A stretch of DNA of 18,365 nt from Arsenophonus fragariae. GTDB lineage: Bacteria > Pseudomonadota > Gammaproteobacteria > Enterobacterales > Enterobacteriaceae. The stretch lies in contig JBDPYZ010000037.1 of the NCBI GenBank assembly GCA_047291315.1, positions 1 to 18,365 on the forward strand, given 5' to 3'. This document shows, piece by piece, positions 6,807-14,950 of the stretch; within the stretch, counting starts at the first letter, position 1, and each line of letters begins with the position of its first letter. Below the pieces are notes generated by a model. That model was not told the DNA's origin, made no database searches, and saw nothing but the letters and a program-made list of their open reading frames with translations. Position numbers and translations under genes: made by a program.

Positions 6807-7100
6807 TTAATCATCTTTTTGAGTTTTGTTTTTTCTAAAATCCGCAAGGTTAATTACTGGTGGTTTTCTTCTTTTCCTTTTGAGTGGTTTTATAACTGGA
6901 ATATTATTATATACGAACATGACAGGTGCGTTATTTTCATAACTAATTCTAATCTTATCAAGATTAATATCTTCACCATGAAAATAAAGATTAACGCCGG
7001 AGAGAAATTCAACTTCATAAAATTGTAATTCATCAATCGCATCAAAAATTGCATTCTTAAGACTTTGTTTATTTTATCTCCCCGAAAATTTTATTCTCAT
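6807..7100 (-). pseudogene. Unrecognised gene next to the lytic transglycosylase, nonsense codon 9
   Basis: The minus strand encodes a coherent frame of about 97 residues: MRIKFSGR, a TAA, then NKQSLKNAIFDAIDELQFYE and onward to a basic tail with PLKRKRRKPPVINLADFRKN, ending KDD before the TAA at 6807-6809. Only codon 9 is broken, and CAA to TAA would explain it. Its ATG (7098-7100) directly abuts the TGA of the upstream transglycosylase remnant, which suggests the two were translationally coupled in one operon. I do not recognise the family. No in-frame ATG downstream would rescue most of the protein, so it is probably dead. Confidence 0.55.
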
Positions 7101-7560
7101 TCATTTTTCAGCTTTTATTTTCTGATAATGCCAATAAATTTTTCTCGCATAGTGGGAACGATTTTTAATTGATGTATCCGCATTTCGCATTCCTGCGTTA
7201 TACATTCCAACGGCTAACCAATTTTTCCCGTAGTTGGAAAGCTACGATTTAAAATCGTTGCGCCAATATGAATATTTAGACAAGGATGATTTATTAAGCG
7301 CTTTCCAATAATGAGGGGTATTCGTTTTTTATTGATTTAAACATTTTAGTATTAATCTGCATAATGCCTAAATAGAATGAGTCATCTTCATTTTTGTTTT
7401 TTGTTTTGGGATTAAACTTTGATTTCTGCCATGCTATGGCTCTTAAATAATTGGAGTCTATTTGATAATAGGAGACCGCTATATCAAAACAATCGGCTAT
7501 AGACACTTTTGAGATAACAAAACAAAATAGCAGTATTAATTTTTTCATATTCATGACCAC
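7101..7560 (-). pseudogene. IagB/VirB1-like lytic transglycosylase pseudogene
   Basis: This is a small periplasmic lytic transglycosylase of the IagB/IpgF/VirB1 type, which opens peptidoglycan for secretion or conjugation machines. The N-terminal KKLILLFCFVISKVSIADC is a signal peptide ending at the usual ADC start of the mature protein. The first part, YLRAIAWQKSKFNPKTKNKN then FYLGIMQINTKMF, is the catalytic half. The invariant glutamate of AIAWQES is lysine here (AAA for GAA). The first frame ends at TAA 7294-7296. Other frames continue with NHPCLNIHIGATILN, then WLAVGMYNAGMRNADTSIKN and HYARKIYWHYQKIKAEK, ending in TGA at 7101-7103. Two frameshifts, one in an A run, plus the lost catalytic residue show it is dead. 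It abuts the 6807-7100 gene. Confidence 0.85.
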
Positions 7561-7710
7561 AACATTTCTTTAATGATGTGTATGAAGGAGATATTTTTAG
7601 TCTTTGTGGGATAAATTGTATTAGTCTTAATTTAGTCTGACAATTCTGATTTTAAAAAGAACGTTACCGATTTTAATTAATATCATTTAATTAAAAAAAA
7701 AGATAATTGT

Positions 7711-8030
7711 ATGTATCAAACAAATAATCCTATCATTAAACATAAAGTTGGTTTACTTAATCTGGCCGGATAACTCAATAACGTATCAAAATCCTGTAAA
7801 ATTATGGGGTGTATCCCGAGATGTTTTATCGCTATCAGGAACTCATTTAAGATAGGGGGATAGACGCTTTAATTAATCAAAAATCGACGGGCCTAACTTA
7901 AAAAATAGGGTAGGATGAACAGATTGAAGGTGCTATGATTGATTATGCTATTGAATAGCATGCATACGGACAGCACTGCAGAAGTAAGGCACTAATAAAA
8001 AATTTGTTTCAGGTAGGGGTGTCATAAAGA
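7711..8030 (+). pseudogene. IS481-family transposase remnant (N-terminal part)
   Basis: The opening NNPIIKHKVGLLNLAG, then LNNVSKSCKIMG, SRD and FYRYQEL in shifting frames, is the helix-turn-helix start of IS481-type transposases (pattern N(V/T).ACK.MGVSRDTFYRY). GIDALINQKS and DEQIEGAMIDYAIE then follow in one frame; the last is the linker before the catalytic domain. Many stops and at least two frameshifts are present. The DDE catalytic domain is absent beyond about 8030, so only the DNA-binding end survives. The family call is from memory of the conserved N-terminus. Confidence 0.65.
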
Positions 8031-8101
8031 AAATATGATAATTTATTATACTTTTTTTTTGAAAAAATGTTGGTATAAGTAACAATTTTTTTGTTTGTGG
8101 C

Positions 8102-8264
8102 TCAAGAATTACTGGCGCGGATTTTCGTGTCGCCAAAAGGCTTTTTGAGAGCTTGATTCAGTGCTCGTTGCACGTCTTTTTCCGCAAAAAAAACTTAATC
8201 GAACGGAGTTCCTTTCTGTTTTTTGCATTAATTTTATTTGGATAACTACAATCTTTTTGGGCAT
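8102..8264 (-). pseudogene. Small unknown gene broken at a run of eight T's
   Basis: The ATG at 8262-8264 is preceded by an excellent GGAGGAAGGAGA ribosome-binding site. The first frame, MPKKIVVIQIKLMQKTERNS, runs into a homopolymer at 8186-8193 (eight T's on the coding strand). Removing one T gives FAEKDVQRALNQALKKPFGD and a clean end, SNS, at TGA 8102-8104, about 53 residues in all; the uncorrected frame ends in low-quality sequence. This is either a one-base frameshift, a slippage site or a read error. The family is unknown. Confidence 0.4.
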
Positions 8265-8656
8265 TCTCCTTCCTCCTGAATGCCATATTTTGATGTTTCT
8301 CAAATTTCAGACGAAAACAATCCTCGTTAATACGAATATTTTGATACGATTTCCACAGATTGATGAAATGTGGATAACGGTGTTATTGAATAAAAATACC
8401 AAACAGAACACACAAAAATATCATTCTGCTCTCCGTGTCTCACCGAGAGAAAACACCAAATTTTTAAAGAGAAAAATCCGCTAAAAAAACATTTATAATC
8501 ATCAAAAAATATATTGTAAAATTTTAGTTCTAAATCAATTTGTTAAGTCGATTAAGTTTTTTTTATTTTTTTTGATGAGCAAAATAGCTAATTTCTCGAC
8601 AAAAAATAGCCATTATTTTTTAAGGCTTTTTATTTGAAAATGATGGTTTAATCCAG
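8265..8656. other. AT-rich stretch without a recognisable gene
   Basis: Frames on both strands are short and their translations are dominated by K, N, I and F with no domain or good ribosome-binding site. A DnaA-box sequence (tgtggataa) occurs at 8369-8377, but no iterons or Rep gene accompany it, so it is probably chance. Long T and A runs fill 8550-8640. Confidence 0.4.
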
Positions 8657-8860
8657 TTAGTTTTTGACAAATATTCGTTTGCCACTTTCGCCTATCAGGC
8701 TTCCATTGCCGCCATCAACATCAAAATGATACATCAAGCCTTTTTCGGTTATTTTTCGTTCGCGTAATTTTGTGATTTTGACGATTTCGTCGTTGTGAAA
8801 AACGGACATCCCCGGCTGTAACTTTTGGAAAGTGGTTCTGTATTTATTTGTGATTATCAT
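8657..8860 (-). CDS. Intact 67-residue protein of unknown function
   Basis: The frame MIITNKYRTTFQKLQPGMSV to RIFVKN is preceded by a strong AAGGAGAA Shine-Dalgarno sequence about 6 bases before the ATG, which together with the charge-balanced composition makes it a believable gene. The central segment, LQPGMSVFHNDEIVKITKLR followed by GLMYHFDVDGG, alternates like a small all-beta barrel. Phrases of the type 'L.PGM.V...' are common in small SH3-like or translation-type folds, but this is only an impression. There is no signal peptide or membrane segment. It stands alone, with decayed genes on both sides, and its integrity suggests it is either recent or used. Confidence 0.6.
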   Translation of the reverse strand: MIITNKYRTTFQKLQPGMSVFHNDEIVKITKLRERKITEKGLMYHFDVDGGNGSLIGESGKRIFVKN

Positions 8861-8922
8861 GGTAATTTCTCCTTGGTTTTGAGCGAAAAAATAGAAATAT
8901 CAGAAAAATCCTTGTATTTAAA

Positions 8923-8956
8923 AAAGGGAATATGAGTATTACAGCATATTCCCTTT
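8923..8956 (-). terminator. Strong hairpin with T run on the minus strand
   Basis: aaagggaatatg (8923-8934) pairs perfectly over 12 bases with catattcccttt (8945-8956) around a 10-base loop. On the minus strand the stem is followed by more T's, so it should stop leftward transcription, shielding or preceding the 67-residue gene. It may have ended the transcript of the dead acetyltransferase gene at 9227-9710. Confidence 0.6.
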
Positions 8957-9003
8957 GGGTGCTTCCCTGGAGTTGTCCAATTTTACAGCAAAAACCAGCT
9001 ATA

Positions 9004-9026
9004 AAAACCCAGTTTATCTGGGTTTT
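9004..9026. terminator. Bidirectional terminator hairpin
   Basis: aaaacccag (9004-9012) pairs perfectly with ctgggtttt (9018-9026) around a 5-base loop, with A's on one side and T's on the other: a compact Rho-independent terminator able to work in both directions. Confidence 0.65.
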
Positions 9027-9110
9027 CGTTATCGAAATTTATTACTTATTATTAATAATAACGAAAAAATCTTGATGAAAAACCTACCAAAAATGTCATT
9101 GAATAAATTG

Positions 9111-9145
9111 AAAATCTCTTTTATAATTTCTAGAAGAGATTTTTT
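9111..9145 (+). terminator. Terminator-like hairpin
   Basis: aaaatctctt (9111-9120) pairs perfectly with aagagatttt (9134-9143) around a 13-base loop, and T's continue to 9145. It is the third hairpin in about 220 bases with no gene between them. Confidence 0.5.
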
Positions 9146-9226
9146 ATAAAAATATGATTATTTTAATGGGATGTCACTCCTTCTAATAAAAAAAGAAGAA
9201 GGGTAGAAAGGATTGTACGTAAACAT

Positions 9227-9710
9227 TTAATTTAATTTTTTTGATAAATAGAGTCTGATGTATTATTTAGCATACTTTGCCAATTAACCATATTTTTCAT
9301 AGCTAAGCTTTTTGTAAAAGCGTACGGCCTGAAAATCAAAAGTATCAACATACGCCATATAGCATTTCCTTTTTATCGCTTTCTCTTCAGCCATTCTCAT
9401 TGATTTTTTTCCAATCCTTTTTTTCTTTTATTTTCAGTTATCCACAAAAACTGTATATCCAAAGTACCCTACCAAGTTCTAGAAATTAAACCACCAAAAA
9501 CATTAGATCCTTCTTTCAGAAAGATTCTTAATGGACGAATATCAACAGGGGAAAATATTTTGGCATATTCCCATAGGCTATTAATAACGATTTTTTCTTC
9601 TTCGCTGTTTTCAATCTCATTGAGAACAAAATCTATAAAAATAAACGCCGAGTTTTTATTTAGGGATAAAATTGTTGACGAAACTTTCTTGATAGATAAT
9701 AAATAATTAT
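9227..9710 (-). pseudogene. GNAT-family acetyltransferase pseudogene
   Basis: The minus strand, with one frame change and several stops, gives a full GNAT pattern. The first part is FIFIDFVLNEIENSEEEKIV, WEYAKIF and RPLRIFLKEGSNVFGGLISR. Then come GTLDIQFLWITENKRKKGLE (the beta4 strand and the R/Q-x-x-G-x-G/A acetyl-CoA loop, here decayed) and, after a shift near 9400, AEEKAIKRKC, YVDTFDFQAVRFYKKLSYEK and LAKYAK, ending at TAA 9227-9229. The segment DTFDFQA.RFY..L is typical of small antibiotic- or metabolite-acetylating GNATs. No start codon is visible: the frame opens after a stop near 9715. The gene is clearly dead and its substrate cannot be inferred. Confidence 0.75.
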
Positions 9711-9746
9711 GTTATAAAAAAAAGGTTAAAATAAGTCACATCTATC

Positions 9747-10806
9747 TTATACAGTCAATCCAATAATGCTTGCTGATGCACATGAAAACAAAGCAGACCA
9801 ACCTATTAATGGAGTATCTGTACTCTCAGGTATTTTTTCATTTTTTGTGTTTATTTGAGGATATTTCTATGATTTATAACAAAAAAAATTCCGTTAACAT
9901 AGCGCCAACTATTAGCGGAAAGCCAACACCAAACAGTGTTTTAAAATCCATAGATCTATCTAAAATACCCAAAACAGAAAGCACTGCACCCATGATACCA
10001 ACTGTTAAATTAATAACAGTGTAATTCACTTTTTTATGCGTCAGTACTGAAATGGAATTAGCAATACTTAATGACGAGGAGTAAAGATTAATATCATTAA
10101 CGCGGAGAGTAGAGAAAATAACAACCAGTAATCCAATCCCGCCCGCCGTTTCAGTCATAATAGTAACAACATTCGTCCGGTGTAATAAGATTTGCAACAA
10201 TACACCCTTCCATATTATGAATGTAATAGCAGAAGAGGCTGTTATAGGTTCACCAGTAGGCGTTGAACTAATTAATTCGATGGGATTATGATTTTCAAGA
10301 ATTTTTACAGAGATGAAAAAATAACTCCGTTAAACAAAGGAACGGCTATCCACGTAGTAAAGCGTAAAGCTTTAAAACCAAAAAACTATAAGAAATGTTA
10401 AAAATAAACCGAAAAATGTAGCGACCATTCAAACCCTAATTTGTCACCCAATGCAAAATTAAGTCCTTTCGCAAAAACGTTATTTTGTAGACCAAGCTAA
10501 CCCTCTATAATAAGGCTCACTAACACTGAACTAATACGCTAAAATCCGCACCATATGGCTAAAAGAGTGCTGGATAATCCTTCTTTCATGCCCACAAATT
10601 CTAAACCGAAAGTAATAATGCCGCAAAGATGATACTACTGATAAAAATAGCTAAAAATCGTTAGATAAGGTCATTGAATTGCCAAGTATTGCGTCTAGCA
10701 TAAATTGATCTGATGCCTTTAACATATCAAAATGAACTAACGTGACACTTAGAAGTGATAACCGTACATTGGTGGGCACACTACTTGTTGGATGGTCATC
10801 TATCAT
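9747..10806 (-). pseudogene. NCS1-family (cytosine/purine/allantoin) permease pseudogene
   Basis: Joining frames on the minus strand gives a degenerate NCS1 inner-membrane permease. The start, MIDDHPTSSVPTNVRLSLLS (10806 downward), has the family's 'P..R....L' opening. FVGMKEGLSSTLLAIWCGF, IFISSIIFAALLLSV and GFKALRFTTWIAVPLFNGVI supply membrane segments. The best-kept part, TETAGGIGLLVVIFSTLRVN, DINLYSSSLSIANSISVL and GIMGAVLSVLGILDRSMDF, matches the conserved 'TxDxNLYSSSLxxAN' region of CodB-like transporters. The end is TPLIGWSALFSCASASIIGL at TAA 9747-9749. At least five stops and shifts and a short middle show decay. The rebuilt length, about 350 residues, is below the usual 400-450, so some sequence is deleted. 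Substrate cannot be assigned. Confidence 0.75.
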
Positions 10807-10956
10807 TTTTATAGAATTTATCAACTAATTGTGAATAAAATGCTTTGTTCTAACAATCTTGTAGGTATATAGTTATTTAGTCCTGCGTGTTTACAATACT
10901 CAACAAACTAAGAAATACTATGAACTTCTGCTTTTCCTCCTGTTAACGGAAAAATC

Positions 10957-11866
10957 ATGAGTGGAGAAAATATCAGGCTTAAGATGTTTAACGGATGTGT
11001 TGATGCAGTGAAATCCAAAGAAAGCTTGATTGTTCGTGGTCTCTAAAACAGTACCTATCATGCGGCAAATGGTTATTCGAGTACACAAATCAGGTTGGTT
11101 CAACAAAGTGACACTATTGCAGTGTTAAACTTGTACAAAAAAACTCTAATTAAGGAGATAAAACAAGAGGCGTTTTTGATTAGTACGGCTATACACACAG
11201 CCATACTGGAGCCAGAAATGTTTGTAATGCAGTACATTTCCGCTCTTGAACTAAATGTGAACCAAAGACGATAAGCAGGCATTGGCTGATTTTGAAGCTG
11301 AGGCGGTAGCTAATAATCAAATCGTTCTTTAAAAAGACGACTTTGAACCGGTTGAGATGATGTGTGATTCTACGCTTGCCTATTCAATGGTTGAAGAGTT
11401 ACTGGAAAACGGTGACCCAGCGTTTTCAATATTCTCTCGAACTGAGAGGGGAACATTGTTGAAAATCCGTCCAGACTGGTTGGGACTTTATTCCGGTGTG
11501 CCGTTTATGCTCGATGTGAAAACTACCAATAATGTCCATGATTCCGGTAAATCCGTTGACAGGTTTGGCAATCTCCTGCAAGCAGTGTTCTATCAGATTA
11601 TCGCTAATCAGGTTTTTAACCTCGATATTGATTTTATTTTCTGTGTGATTGGCAAAATGCCTGAATGTGGGCGCTCTCCTGTGCAACTTGGCATGCTGGA
11701 CGAAGAAGATAGCGAAGAGGGCGTTATTTAGGTTAACAGTGTGATTGATTCTCTGGAAACGCGCATAGAAACGCAAGTCTTTGCTACGATATTTCGCCCT
11801 TTATGGGCGAAACAGGCAGATAGACGACACAGAAAAGCTTTGGTGGTAGAAGAAGCTGTGGGATAA
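10957..11866 (+). pseudogene. recE: RecE-like exonuclease pseudogene (C-terminal nuclease domain)
   Basis: This is the PD-(D/E)XK exonuclease part of RecE (exonuclease VIII, Rac-prophage type), which resects DNA ends for RecT. From the ATG at 10957 the frame reads MSGENIRLKMFNGCVDAVKS, a TAA, then YHAANGYSSTQIRLVQQSDT and AFLISTAIHTAILEPEMFVM, the family's N-terminal helix region. After a frameshift near 11265 comes DDKQALADFEAEAVANNQIV and, from 11357, the nuclease core: IRPDWLGLYSGVPFMLDVKT (the D...DVK catalytic residues) and LLQAVFYQIIANQ (QxxxY motif). A TAG at 11729 (probably from CAG) precedes the tail that ends at TAA 11864-11866. Overall it has one frameshift and three premature stops. 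recT follows after 17 bases, the normal recET order. Confidence 0.85.
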
Positions 11867-11883
11867 ATACCGAACTGGAAACC

Positions 11884-12720
11884 ATGGACAACGTTTATGC
11901 CAACCTGCAATCGGTCATTATGCAACAAAGAATCGCCGCCCTGTTGCAGGCTCAGGTCATGGGTGAGCAATTCATCCAAACGGCAGACAAGCAATCACTG
12001 GTGCTGACATTAACACGATGCGACAAAGATGGACTGATGCCAGACGGAATAGAAGCGTCGCTGGTTTTTCGCAGCACCAAAATTAACAACCAGTTTGTAA
12101 AAAAAACGTCTACATGCCAATGGTTGATGCTGTGATTAAACGTGCCCGTCAATCTTGGCAGGTGGCGAATATCATTGCAAAAGTGGTTTATTCCCAAGAT
12201 TAATTTGAGTATGTGATTGACGAAAACGGCTAACACTTAACCCACCGTCCGACGTTTATTGATGGTGATGAGGTTGTGAAAGTCTACGCTTTCGCAAAAC
12301 TGAATAGCGGTGAAATCGTAATTGAAGTGATGTCAAAAATCGAAGTAGAATGAGTCCGTGATGTCACCACTAAAGGGAAATACTCAACGGCGTGGGAGCA
12401 GTGGTTTGACAGAATGGCGCTTAAAACTGTCATTCATCGCCTCGCTAGACAGCTTCCTTATGTCTCTGAGTTGTTTTCGCTGCTTAAGGTACAAGATTAT
12501 CAATTTAGCGAAAAAACCGCTTAGAGCCGCTTCTACTTCGAATAAACGGTTGTCACTCAGGGATGTTTTGCGTGAAGGCCCCGAAAAATTAAGACAAAAG
12601 CAGGAAGCAGTATTAATCGCCCTCGATGATGCCACAGACGAAAAAAGCCTTGCGTAAATCGGGGAGCACTATAAAGTGTTATCCACCGAGTTGTCTGAGG
12701 CAGAAAAAAATTACGACTAG
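11884..12720 (+). pseudogene. recT: RecT-family annealing protein pseudogene, copy B
   Basis: It carries the same lesions as copy A (3449-4285): the frameshift in the eight-A run (about 12099-12106), and the TAA, TAA, TGA, TAG and TAA codons inside the conserved core. The RecT core segments VYAFAKLNSGEIVIEVMSK and ALKTVIHRLARQLPYVSEL stay readable. The ATG lies 17 bases after the recE stop. Sharing every lesion means that the gene died once and was then copied or converted. The part after about 12524 is tentatively the C-terminal tail. Confidence 0.8.
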
Positions 12721-12910
12721 CAAAAAGCGGTTAATTATAGCCAACAAAAATAACAAAATTTGGATGGCAAGGCTTGCAAACGATACAGGGGACGCTTGGC
12801 GACTTACCGATGGTGAAGTCATCTACTTTTTGTGAAGCCCAGAAAAGCGCCAAAGAAGCGGGTGTCGTGCTTGAAAGCAGAGACAATACAGATTTAGTGC
12901 GAGTTATAAA
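12721..12910 (+). pseudogene. Degenerate coding debris, copy B
   Basis: Identical to 4286-4475: GDAWRLTDGEVIYF, a shift, then CEAQKSAKEAGVVLESRDNT, ending just before the terminator. The family is not recognised. Confidence 0.35.
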
Positions 12911-12916
12911 AAAAAT

Positions 12917-12936
12917 GCCCCTGAGCAAATAGGGGC
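12917..12936. terminator. Rho-independent terminator, cassette B
   Basis: gcccct (12917-12922) pairs with aggggc (12931-12936), identical to the terminator at 4482-4501. It isolates the dead recET segment from the SopD-like gene that starts 101 bases downstream, so that gene needs its own promoter. Confidence 0.65.
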
Positions 12937-13036
12937 GTTTATGTTAAAGATGGTGTAATGGGATGAATAAATAGCGTATTAAATATATCCTGTTTGCAAT
13001 TATTAAAATAAATTTGAGTAAAAAAAAGGCGGTATT

Positions 13037-14041
13037 ATGTCACTTTCTATTCAAAGTAATTCATTATTCGTATTCAATAGAACGCTTACTGATGAAGCTA
13101 TTAAGCATGCTGTTGAAAGTTCATCAAAGGAAGAAGCTGCCCATATTGGAATATGGGAGAAAATTAAAGATTGGGTTTGTAGAACAAACACAAGTGAAGC
13201 TTTGGAAAAAATTTATGAGTTAACACATAACAATGATGAACCTGATACTGAATCTATATTAAAAAAAGTTATTTCTTTTTATCAACTTAAGGAAATGACA
13301 TATCCTGTTTATCAAGACAAATTTAAAGCATCTATTACTCAAAACGAAGATGGTACATATATTTTTTATTTTTCCATTAAAGATGTTATGGATGAACGTG
13401 CATTGTTTTATGGGAGTACTGAAAAAGATGTTTATTCTTTAAAGGAAAGAGAATTAACCAATAATAGTGAGTTTTTAGATAAAAATACCGTTATTCGTGA
13501 AGGTCTCGATGTAGCTTTAAATAAAGTAAAATATAATGGTAAGCAAAATAAATTAGAAGGCGTTTCTTTAGCCAATCAGGGAAGGGTCAATCTGCATTTA
13601 TTGGATGAAGAATCAAAGCAAGAAATGGCTATTAACCGGCGTTTCGCCCAAAAATGGATTTCATTACAAATGAAATGTTTTGATTATTATGCCCAACAGC
13701 GTTCTTCACTAGATTCTATTGATGGCATGGATATCACAAAAACAATAGGAACAGAAAATGAGTGGATTTATCATTTTGCTCAATCAATTAACGGAATAAG
13801 AAAAAATACACAAGAAAATCTTGCCAAAGAATTTAATAATGAAATTAAGGAATTAAATCGTTCAGAAATTTCTTCATATCTTAATAAATTTTATAGAGGT
13901 CCAATAAATGGTGATATTTACGCAAAAGTAGATAAAAATAATATTAAAAAATCAGAATTACTTAAAGAAATAGATAATTTTATATTAGAAAATGGTGAAA
14001 ACTATCCATTAACATATCAATATATTAGAAAATACGCTTAA
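13037..14041 (+). CDS. SopD-like type III effector candidate
   Basis: This intact 334-residue protein is close in length to Salmonella SopD and SopD2 (about 317-319). Residues 29-66, SSKEEAAHIGIWEKIKDWVC through EALEKIYELTHN, match the SopD/SopD2/SifA N-terminal translocation region, including the W-E-K-I hallmark (residues 40-43); the following FF is DWV here. FYQLKEMTYPVYQDKF (81-96) lines up with SopD2's 'FTQLKEYANPSQQDRF', which I recall. The second half (about 200-334, from KWISLQMKCFDYYAQQRSSL) shows only a vague SopD-like spacing. SopD acts on Rab8 and SopD2 on Rab7/Rab32 in host cells; whether this activity is kept is unknown. It has a weak GGCGG Shine-Dalgarno sequence 5-9 bases before the ATG. 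It lies between cassette B's terminator and dead rpn, where cassette A has only about 85 bases. Confidence 0.65.
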   Translation: MSLSIQSNSLFVFNRTLTDEAIKHAVESSSKEEAAHIGIWEKIKDWVCRTNTSEALEKIYELTHNNDEPDTESILKKVISFYQLKEMTYPVYQDKFKASITQNEDGTYIFYFSIKDVMDERALFYGSTEKDVYSLKERELTNNSEFLDKNTVIREGLDVALNKVKYNGKQNKLEGVSLANQGRVNLHLLDEESKQEMAINRRFAQKWISLQMKCFDYYAQQRSSLDSIDGMDITKTIGTENEWIYHFAQSINGIRKNTQENLAKEFNNEIKELNRSEISSYLNKFYRGPINGDIYAKVDKNNIKKSELLKEIDNFILENGENYPLTYQYIRKYA

Positions 14042-14048
14042 ATCTTAA

Positions 14049-14947
14049 ATGAGAAAAAATTCACCCGGACGCCCTACGATGCCGTATTCAAACAGTTTTT
14101 AAGTGAGAAAGAGACAGCGAAAGATTTCTTCGATATTTAGCTGCCTAATGAGATTAAAGCACTGTGTGAATTAGACAGCCAAAAGGCAGAGTCCGGCTCA
14201 TTTGTCGATAGTGAGATGAAAAACTATCAGAGTGATATACTCCAATACTAAACAGGGTCAAAGTTATCTCTATTTGCTAATAGCGCATCAGTCCATACCC
14301 GATAAATTGATGGCATGGCGACTTATGCGCTATAGTATGTTTGCGATGCAAAAAAATTTAGAAGCTGGCGACAAGGAGTTGCCTCTGGTTTTTCCTATCT
14401 TGTTTTATTGTGGTGAGAAAAGTCCGCATCTGTATAGTACTGGTTGGCTGAATTGCTTTAGTGGCAGAGAGATATTGCAGAAAAAATTTATACCAAACCG
14501 TTTAAGTTAGTCGATGTGACAACACTAAAAGACGGTGAAATTATGGAACACCGTAGAATGGTGCTATTAGAATTACTACAGAAGCACATTCGTAGACGAA
14601 ACATGACGGAGTTACTGAATGAAATTGTTAAACTGTTGTCGTATAATTATTATACCCATAATCAAGTAATCACCCTGTTTAACTATCTCATACAGGAAAG
14701 AAACGCACAAAAAACGATGTAATTTATCATCGAGATAGCCGAACAATCAGAGAAACACGAGGTGGCACTGATGAGGATTGCTCAGGCATTAAGGTAAGAA
14801 GGTGTGCGACAAGGTAAACTTGAAGGCGAAAAATAAGCATCGATGAAGATAGCGCGTCAAATGCTTCAAAGTGGTATGGATGGGCAATCAGTGATGAAAT
14901 TTACGGGTTTAACTGATACTGAAATGAGTAACCTGTTCAAAGATTAA
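14049..14947 (+). pseudogene. Rpn/YhgA-type nuclease pseudogene, copy B
   Basis: This second Rpn-family remnant is diverged but parallel to 4606-5516. A one-base deletion after the ATG (atgagaaaaaattc against atgagtaaaaattt in A) destroys the start frame. DAVFKQFLSEKETAKDFFDI is then followed by a TAG, and the shared frameshift sits in the SDI..YSNTKQG core. The catalytic glutamate of LLIEHQS is alanine (GCG), as seen in SYLYLLIAHQSIPDKLMAWR. Further stops interrupt the EGEK repeat tail (TAA at 14834-14836), which ends TEMSNLFKD at 14945-14947. It begins 8 bases after the SopD-like gene stops. Confidence 0.82.
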
Positions 14948-14950
14948 ACC

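Larger units (their letters stand above)
11773..12953 (+). repeat. 1,181-bp direct repeat, copy B
   Basis: This matches 3338-4518 base for base as far as I can compare by eye. Here the recE frame runs unbroken across the left boundary, so B is the parental arrangement on that side. On the right the copies diverge at once: copy A continues with a gatcatg sequence, whereas B loses four bases and soon meets the inserted SopD-like gene. Confidence 0.9.

Noticed and set aside
8369..8377. Perfect DnaA-box sequence outside the rep region; others at 9438-9446 and 15591-15599
   Set aside because: The last two lie inside pseudogenes and none is near iterons or a Rep gene. In an AT-rich window of this size a few matches are expected by chance. 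Only the one at 2149-2157 is used.
8161..8484. Open frame of 107 codons on the plus strand
   Set aside because: It lies antisense to the small minus-strand gene with a strong ribosome-binding site, has no ribosome-binding site itself and its translation looks random.
9770..10024. Plus-strand frame of 84 codons
   Set aside because: It is antisense to the well-conserved C-terminal part of the NCS1 permease remnant.
11426..11776. Minus-strand frame of 116 codons
   Set aside because: It is antisense to the RecE nuclease core, which has the PD-(D/E)XK residues on the plus strand.
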